From positions 1 to 6,259 of the forward strand of contig JAUJLZ010000117.1 of assembly GCA_030447125.1 (NCBI GenBank): 6,259 nucleotides of DNA, read 5' to 3'. The position numbers and the translations under genes are program-made. The stretch's first letter is position 1; the number at the start of each line of letters is the position of its first letter. Shown one piece after another: positions 1-3,527 of the stretch. This stretch comes from Acidimicrobiales bacterium (GTDB taxonomy: Bacteria; Actinomycetota; Acidimicrobiia; Acidimicrobiales; CADCSY01). The notes below the pieces were generated by a model. The model was not told the origin of the DNA, searched no databases, and saw only the letters and a list, made by a program, of their open reading frames with translations.

Positions 1-786
1 GACTGGCGGGAGTTCCTCACCGTCGCCTCCAGGTTCCACCGGTACTCGACCAACAACGTGTTGCTCATCCTGGCCCAGCGCCCCGACGCCACCCGGGTGG
101 CCGGCTACCGGGCCTGGCAGCGCCTCGGGCGCCAGGTGCGCAAGGGCGAGCGTGGCATCGCCATCCTGGCACCGTGTGTCGAGCGAGCTCGCCCGGTGGA
201 CGACCACGACGCCGCCGAGAACCCCGAGGTGGTGCGCATCCTGCGGGGCTTTCGGGTGGCCCATGTGTGGGACATCTCCCAGACAGACGGTGATCCCCTC
301 CCCGACATCCGCCCCGCCCTCCTCGCCGGCGAGGCGCCCGAGGGTCTGTGGGACTCGCTCGCCCAGCAGGTGGCCGAGGCCGGCTTCAATCTCGAGCGCG
401 GCGAGTGCGGCGGTGCCAACGGCCGTACCAACTACCTGACCCGCACGGTGACCGTACGAGCCGACGTGGACGACGCCCAGGCGGTCAAGACCCTGGCCCA
501 CGAGCTGGCGCACGTCTGGCTCCACGACCCGGACGAGGGCCACCACCACCGGGTCACCGCTGAGGTGGAGGCCGAGAGCGTCGCCTACGTCGTGTGCCAC
601 GCCGCCGGGCTTGCCAGCGACGACTACAGCCTGCCGTACGTCGCCGTCTGGTCCGACGGGGATCCCGCCGTGGTGCGAGCCACAGCAGAGCGGGTTCTCG
701 GCGCCGCCCAGCGGGCCCTGCAGCCGGCTGGGTTGGTGGCTTCCGCCGATGAGCGGGCACCGACGACACCCGCCCACTGCTCTTGA
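1..786 (+). CDS. ArdC-like antirestriction protein with zinc metallopeptidase domain (5' partial)
   Basis: The frame is open from the first base to the TGA at 784-786, so the start lies outside the window; 261 residues are visible. Residues 2-58 match the ArdC N-terminal domain (single-stranded DNA binding): an aromatic-rich helix with YSTNN at 15-19, then QRPDATRVAGY at 26-36, and W39..LGR..RKGERG..ILAP ending at 58. The C-terminal half is a zincin: HELAH at 167-171 supplies two His zinc ligands and the catalytic Glu168. The acidic helix EVEAESVAYVV at 188-198 probably supplies the third ligand (Glu188, 190 or 192). ArdC of plasmid pSa protects incoming single-stranded DNA from restriction; whether this protein cleaves peptides is unknown. 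Only a few tens of N-terminal residues seem to be missing. A MobF relaxase on the same strand downstream fits a conjugative element. The family call is firm; the biological role is inferred from relatives. Confidence 0.88.
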   Translation, partial: DWREFLTVASRFHRYSTNNVLLILAQRPDATRVAGYRAWQRLGRQVRKGERGIAILAPCVERARPVDDHDAAENPEVVRILRGFRVAHVWDISQTDGDPLPDIRPALLAGEAPEGLWDSLAQQVAEAGFNLERGECGGANGRTNYLTRTVTVRADVDDAQAVKTLAHELAHVWLHDPDEGHHHRVTAEVEAESVAYVVCHAAGLASDDYSLPYVAVWSDGDPAVVRATAERVLGAAQRALQPAGLVASADERAPTTPAHCS

Positions 787-1071
787 GCGCCACGGCTCCA
801 GGGCTGCCTACTCCGTCCGAGCCCGGCCTCTGCTCCTCCTCGTGGTCTAACGAGGGCGCAGCGCAGCCCCGTGAGGGGCCACGGACACCGGAAAGGTCGG
901 TGCTCGAGCGCCGCCGGGCTCGGGGCAGGAGTCCGCTGCACCCTGGCCTGCCCGCACCTCCCGTGTGGCGATTTCGTCGGCGCCGTTGTCGGTCCTGTTC
1001 GGTGAGAAGGGGATACAGCCGCCAGTGCTGCAAGCCGATCATGATGGTCCCGGGCGAAGAGAAAGCGGGAC
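787..1071. other. Intergenic gap with no recognisable gene
   Basis: This 285-bp stretch lies between the ArdC-like gene and the nuclease gene, both on the plus strand. Reading frames across it give Arg/Pro/Ser-rich translations that look like shadows. I see no tRNA, strong terminator hairpin or repeat. GATACA at 1012-1017 resembles a -10 box, but the nearest TTGTCG (986-991) is about 20 bp upstream, so I do not call a promoter. The gap is long enough to hold an independent promoter for the nuclease gene. Confidence 0.5.
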
Positions 1072-1950
1072 GTGGCGGTGCAGGCTCTGAAACGCGGATG
1101 GGTGCGCTTCCGCTCCCTGCCGATCGTCTTGCAGATCGTCAGCTGGGTCGTGATCGCGTTCCTCGTTGTCGGCGCCTTCTCCGGGAGCCAGGAACCCGAC
1201 ACCGAGACCGCAGCCACCCGGCGCCTGACGACGACCGAGGGGGCCGCCACTACCGACAGTAAGGCGACCACGTCGTCCGCCACCTTGAGTACGACCACGA
1301 CGGCGGCGCCGACCACCACGAGCGCCACCGCTGCCCAGCCTCCCGGCGACGTGGTAACCGTCACACGGATCGTGGACGGGGACACCATGGCGGTCAGCAG
1401 CGGGGAGACGGTCCGACTGATCGGGATCGACACGCCCGAGACAAAGCACCCGAGCCAACCGGTCGAGTGCTTCGGCGCCCAGGCCACCCAGCACGCCACC
1501 GAGCTCATGGGCCCCGGCACCAGCGTGCGCCTCGTCTACGACGTCGAGCGCACCGACCGATACGGCCGCACCCTTGCCTATGTCTACCGAGTCGCCGACG
1601 ATCTCTTCGTCAACCTCCAGATGGTCCGAGATGGCTTCGCGGTGATGGCGACCTACCCGCCCAACGTGGCCCACGTGGAGGCGTTCCGAGCGGCCGAGCA
1701 GGAAGCGAGATCCGCCAACCGGGGACTGTGGGGCGCCTGCGGTGGCGCCGACACCCCAGCGGGGGAGTCGGGTCCAGCCTCGCCACCGGCGGCTCCGTCC
1801 TCTCCGCACGGAGGCGGTGGGGACCGCGACTGCTCGGACTTCTCCTCCCACGAAGAGGCCCAGCGGTTCTACGAGGCCGAGGGCGGTCCCGGCCAGGACC
1901 CCCACCGCCTCGACGGAGACGGCGATGGCCTCGCCTGCGAGAGCTTGTAG
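1072..1950 (+). CDS. Exported thermonuclease (SNase family) with C-terminal excalibur calcium-binding domain
   Basis: A 292-residue protein. Basic residues (K7, R8, R12, R14) precede a hydrophobic segment at about 16-36, which acts as a signal anchor or signal peptide and places the rest outside the membrane. Residues 44-91 are a low-complexity Thr/Ala/Ser linker. The SNase domain covers about 93-222 and keeps the catalytic set: Asp104 in DGDT, Arg115 and Asp120/Thr121/Glu123 in [14 protein letters not shown], and Arg166 in DRYGR (equivalent to D21, R35, D40, T41, E43 and R87 of staphylococcal nuclease). It should therefore be a Ca2+-dependent nuclease. After a Pro/Ser/Gly linker, residues 253-290 form an excalibur domain, with Cys254 and Cys289 able to pair and the DGDGDG acidic loop at 281-286. 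GTG at 1072 is the first start after an in-frame stop at 1042-1044; a purine-rich stretch at 1056-1065 is a weak ribosome site. SNase relatives occur on plasmids, but this protein's role in transfer is unknown. Confidence 0.95.
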   Translation: MAVQALKRGWVRFRSLPIVLQIVSWVVIAFLVVGAFSGSQEPDTETAATRRLTTTEGAATTDSKATTSSATLSTTTTAAPTTTSATAAQPPGDVVTVTRIVDGDTMAVSSGETVRLIGIDTPETKHPSQPVECFGAQATQHATELMGPGTSVRLVYDVERTDRYGRTLAYVYRVADDLFVNLQMVRDGFAVMATYPPNVAHVEAFRAAEQEARSANRGLWGACGGADTPAGESGPASPPAAPSSPHGGGGDRDCSDFSSHEEAQRFYEAEGGPGQDPHRLDGDGDGLACESL

Positions 1951-2089
1951 GGAGTCGCTGGCTTCTCCGCGGTACGTGGATCGATCGCTCTACGACGGCT
2001 GTCAGAGGACCGAGAGCGGACTCCGCTGGGCGTCGAAACCAGAGTCCGAGCCGGACGACGTGGCCCGGTTTCCGATGGCGGTGTTGTTG
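1951..2089. other. Short convergent intergenic region
   Basis: The nuclease gene (plus) and the 63-codon gene (minus) end facing each other here. A bidirectional terminator would be expected, but I see only a very small imperfect palindrome (AGCGGA-C-TCCGCT near 2016-2028) without a T tract, so no terminator is called. Confidence 0.4.
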
Positions 2090-2281
2090 TCAGCTCTCCC
2101 CGTCGGACCGGGATGTCGTGGCGTACGTCCACACCGCACCAGTCGCCGCTACGTCAACGCCGACGCTCCGCCCCGCGGCAAGCGCACGCTCGGCCTTCTT
2201 GCGGGCCGACTCCTCGTCGAAGGCGAGAACAGCCAACTTCGTTTCGACCTCGACCTCGAAGGCTCGCTTCTGCTTTGGCAT
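2090..2281 (-). CDS. Small hypothetical protein (63 aa), unknown function
   Basis: ATG is the complement of 2279-2281 and TGA the complement of 2090-2092. I do not recognise the family. The protein looks genuine: about 80% of codons end in G or C, and the composition is balanced, unlike the Arg/Pro-rich shadow frames. It starts with a basic MPKQKR, followed by an alternating hydrophobic/charged stretch (FEVEVETKLAVLAF, residues 8-21) likely to form beta strands. An amphipathic helix rich in Glu, Lys, Arg and Ala follows (about 22-36), then a short strand-like VGVDVAATGAVWTY and a polar tail. There is no signal peptide, membrane segment or cysteine, so it should be cytoplasmic. It has no clear Shine-Dalgarno sequence, but a -10-like element sits 6 nt before ATG, which fits leaderless translation. 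It is the only minus-strand gene here and converges on the nuclease gene. A small nucleic-acid-binding or regulatory protein is possible, but nothing proves it. Confidence 0.6.
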   Translation of the reverse strand: MPKQKRAFEVEVETKLAVLAFDEESARKKAERALAAGRSVGVDVAATGAVWTYATTSRSDGES

Positions 2282-2287
2282 GCAGTC

Positions 2288-2295
2288 ACGCTATA
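2288..2295 (-). promoter_or_regulatory. Candidate -10 element for leaderless transcription of the 63-codon gene
   Basis: Read on the minus strand the sequence is TATAGCGT, containing TAGCGT (complement of 2288-2293), which fits the actinobacterial TANNNT -10 consensus. Six bases (GACTGC) separate it from the ATG, so transcription would start at or next to the start codon. No good -35 is visible about 17 bp upstream, which is common in actinobacteria. The call rests on position and consensus only. Confidence 0.4.
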
Positions 2296-2435
2296 GGGAA
2301 GAGGGCCTTACCGATAGGTCGACGGTCGTCCGAGGCCGAAGGATCTCCCGGCCATGACCGTCTCTGCGCATGCCGAGCGCAAGCGGCGCCAAGAACGGCC
2401 TCGCCGCGTGCCCGGGGTCGTTCCGACCACACGTT

Positions 2436-2452
2436 TGGCGGGTACCCCGCCA
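2436..2452. repeat. Perfect 7-bp inverted repeat just before a GTG start
   Basis: TGGCGGG at 2436-2442 and CCCGCCA at 2446-2452 are separated by TAC. The hairpin ends two bases before the proposed GTG at 2455 of the membrane-protein gene. It could be an operator or an RNA hairpin that affects initiation, or chance in GC-rich DNA. There is no T tract, so it is not a typical terminator. Confidence 0.4.
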
Positions 2453-2454
2453 CC

Positions 2455-2934
2455 GTGCCGAGTCTGCACTCCGGTTGGCGAAACGCAGTCGGTCGGCTGG
2501 AGAAGTACGGGCACGCCCAGATCCGGGCGGGCGCTGCCCTGTTCCTTCTCGCCGCGTGCACGATCGGCTTCATCAGCGTGCCGATCCTTGTCGCCGTGTC
2601 TGGTGCAGAGAGGCGAGGCGACTACGGCGCCGCCGTCGGGGGAGTGATCGGTGCGGTGTTCTGCATCGGGATGGCCCTGTGGATGCTGTCACCTCGGCGG
2701 GACGAGCGGGACAAGCGGGACGAGCGAGGAGCCGGCGTGTTGAGGTTCATGGACGGGCGCCGATGGCGTGCCCTGCGGGTCGTAAGTGGTGCAGCCTTGG
2801 CGGGCCTCGGGGTGCTCGAGGTGCAGCGCGGCAATTCGGAGGGTTGGCTGATGATGGCCACGCTGTGGTCGTCGTCGTCGCCACCCAAGGCTTGCTCTAC
2901 TTCGCTCGCCGTCGTCGTAACCCGTAGGCAGTGA
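2455..2934 (+). CDS. Small multi-pass membrane protein, unknown function, apparently frameshifted near its C-terminus
   Basis: I do not recognise the family. From GTG 2455 the frame gives a short basic N-terminus and then hydrophobic segments at about 25-50 (ALFLLAACTIGFISVPILVA), 57-78 (AAVGGVIGAVFCIGMALWML) and 106-123. Between the second and third lies a highly charged loop, RRDERDKRDERG (81-92), probably cytoplasmic. Codon third positions are GC-rich, as in a real gene. After Leu137 (codon at 2863-2865) the frame degenerates to WSSSSPPKACSTS... and stops at 2932-2934. The frame one base back reads V5-ATQGLLYFARRRRNP and stops at 2925-2927, a convincing fourth membrane segment with a positive C-terminus. 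This suggests loss of one base near 2863-2868 (for example CTGGTGG becoming CTGTGG); the restored protein would be about 157 residues. The start is uncertain: no clear ribosome site precedes GTG 2455, and the frame stays open upstream to 2113 with an unnatural translation. Confidence 0.6.
   Translation: MPSLHSGWRNAVGRLEKYGHAQIRAGAALFLLAACTIGFISVPILVAVSGAERRGDYGAAVGGVIGAVFCIGMALWMLSPRRDERDKRDERGAGVLRFMDGRRWRALRVVSGAALAGLGVLEVQRGNSEGWLMMATLWSSSSPPKACSTSLAVVVTRRQ
2701..2727 (+). repeat. Three tandem 9-bp units encoding Asp-Glu/Lys-Arg triplets
   Basis: GACGAGCGG, GACAAGCGG and GACGAGCGA follow one another in frame within the membrane-protein gene and encode DER-DKR-DER in the charged loop. The units differ by one base each. 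This is a small in-frame repeat that probably arose by slippage. Confidence 0.6.
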
Positions 2935-3279
2935 TCCCGCCGCACCGGTCCCTGCCAGTGCACCAGAGTCGCTGAGCCAACACACGTTGACGGGCCTGCA
3001 CAGAGACCGCGCCTGAGCCGGCTGGATCAACGGCCCCGCCTGGCTGCCCTCGCTCTCGGCTGCGCCGTGGCCGCTTCTGTCCGAGGAGAATGCCAACGCC
3101 GCGCCCGGGCCGGCGGCGTTCCGTCTTCGCCATGCCCGCTCGCGTGGAAGCGACGGCGACACCGAGACAAGCGGCACAAGCCGGGACCCCCATGAAGCCA
3201 TGGTCTCCCACCCCGAGGTCTTCACGACCGCACCACCGGCAACCCAAGGACGCAATCCACCACGATCACGAACGCCAAC

Positions 3280-3345
3280 AGCAGATCGACCACCATCACG
3301 ACACCAGCAGATCGATCACCACCACCACAACGACCAGCAGATCGA
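3280..3345 (+). repeat. Three direct copies of AGCAGATCGA in an A/C-rich tract
   Basis: Exact copies start at 3280, 3306 and 3336, so the periods are 26 and 30 bp. Each is followed by a similar A/C-rich run (ACCACCATCACGAC, TCACCACCACCACAACGAC, CCGACACCACGAC). Because 26 is not a multiple of three, the copies fall in different codon frames and encode different peptides (QQID, SRSI, SRST). That argues for a DNA-level repeat rather than a protein repeat. Possible roles are accessory-protein binding sites at an oriT or iterons of a replication origin; neither is shown. Confidence 0.6.
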
Positions 3346-3453
3346 CCGACACCACGACCCATCCACCACGACCGACATCAGGCAAGATCCGCGTTCGTCT
3401 CATCGATGTCGAAGGCCCACTTCCACCTCCGAACGACGAACTGAAGCAGCAAG

Positions 3454-3492
3454 ACACCCTTGCAGGTGCCGCTTTGCGGCACCTGCGGGTGT
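3454..3492. repeat. 39-bp inverted repeat (strong hairpin) upstream of the relaxase gene
   Basis: GCAGGTGCCGC (3462-3472) and GCGGCACCTGC (3476-3486) form a perfect 11-bp stem around a TTT loop. The stem extends outward with ACACCC (3454-3459) and GGGTGT (3487-3492) after a 2-base TT bulge on the left arm, giving 17 base pairs in all. It ends 35 bp before the relaxase start. No T tract follows on either strand, so a Rho-independent terminator is less likely. MobF relaxases recognise a hairpin next to their nick site, which makes an oriT role plausible (inference). Confidence 0.75.
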
Positions 3493-3502
3493 TACTCGGG
3501 CC

Positions 3503-3525
3503 GGTGGTCGCCCACCAGTAGTGGG
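3503..3525 (+). promoter_or_regulatory. Two mutually exclusive small hairpins at the relaxase start
   Basis: GGTGG (3503-3507) pairs with CCACC (3512-3516) around TCGC, while CCCAC (3511-3515) pairs with GTGGG (3521-3525) around CAGTA. They share 3511-3516, so only one can form at a time. The second covers GTGGG, part of the only Shine-Dalgarno-like sequence before the GTG at 3528. Translational control is possible, but the stems are only 5 bp. Confidence 0.3.
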
Positions 3526-3527
3526 AG

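Larger units (their letters stand above)
2935..3527. other. 593-bp region without a convincing gene; candidate transfer-origin region
   Basis: The first part (2935-3200) shows no clear gene or structure. An ATG at 3090 has AGGAG only one base upstream, and its frame (to TAG 3519-3521) encodes an unnatural Arg/Pro/His/Gln-rich sequence, so I do not accept it as a gene. From about 3228 to 3375 the plus strand is strongly A/C-rich with few T, unlike the rest of the window, and holds three copies of AGCAGATCGA. From 3454 to 3525 come a long hairpin and two small overlapping hairpins that reach the start of the relaxase gene. The arrangement resembles a non-coding control or transfer-origin region. 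Confidence 0.5.

Noticed and set aside
624..1905. Overlapping minus-strand frames opposite the ArdC and nuclease genes
   Set aside because: They are Arg/Val/Gly-rich shadows opposite well-supported plus-strand genes.
2113..2454. Upstream extension of the membrane-protein frame to an ATG at 2113
   Set aside because: The added sequence is Arg/Pro/Ser-rich and lies antisense to the better-supported 63-codon gene, so a start near 2455 is preferred.
2897..3247. Minus-strand frame of 116 codons with a Cys/Gly-rich start
   Set aside because: It has no recognisable domain or ribosome site, its C-terminal half is Arg-rich, and it overlaps the restored end of the membrane protein.
3280..3345. CRISPR-like array
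   Set aside because: The repeats are only about 10 bp with spacers of 16 and 20 bp of similar A/C-rich sequence, and no cas genes are present.
3454..3492. Rho-independent terminator
   Set aside because: The hairpin is strong, but no T tract follows on either strand and no accepted gene ends just before it.
3090..3521. Plus-strand frame with a Thr-rich run followed by KIRVRLIDVEGP, resembling a decayed copy of the nuclease linker and [10 protein letters not shown] strand
   Set aside because: It lacks DGDT, TPE and the downstream Arg motif, its N-terminal half is unnatural, and its start has a badly spaced ribosome site. The likeness is too short to call a pseudogene.
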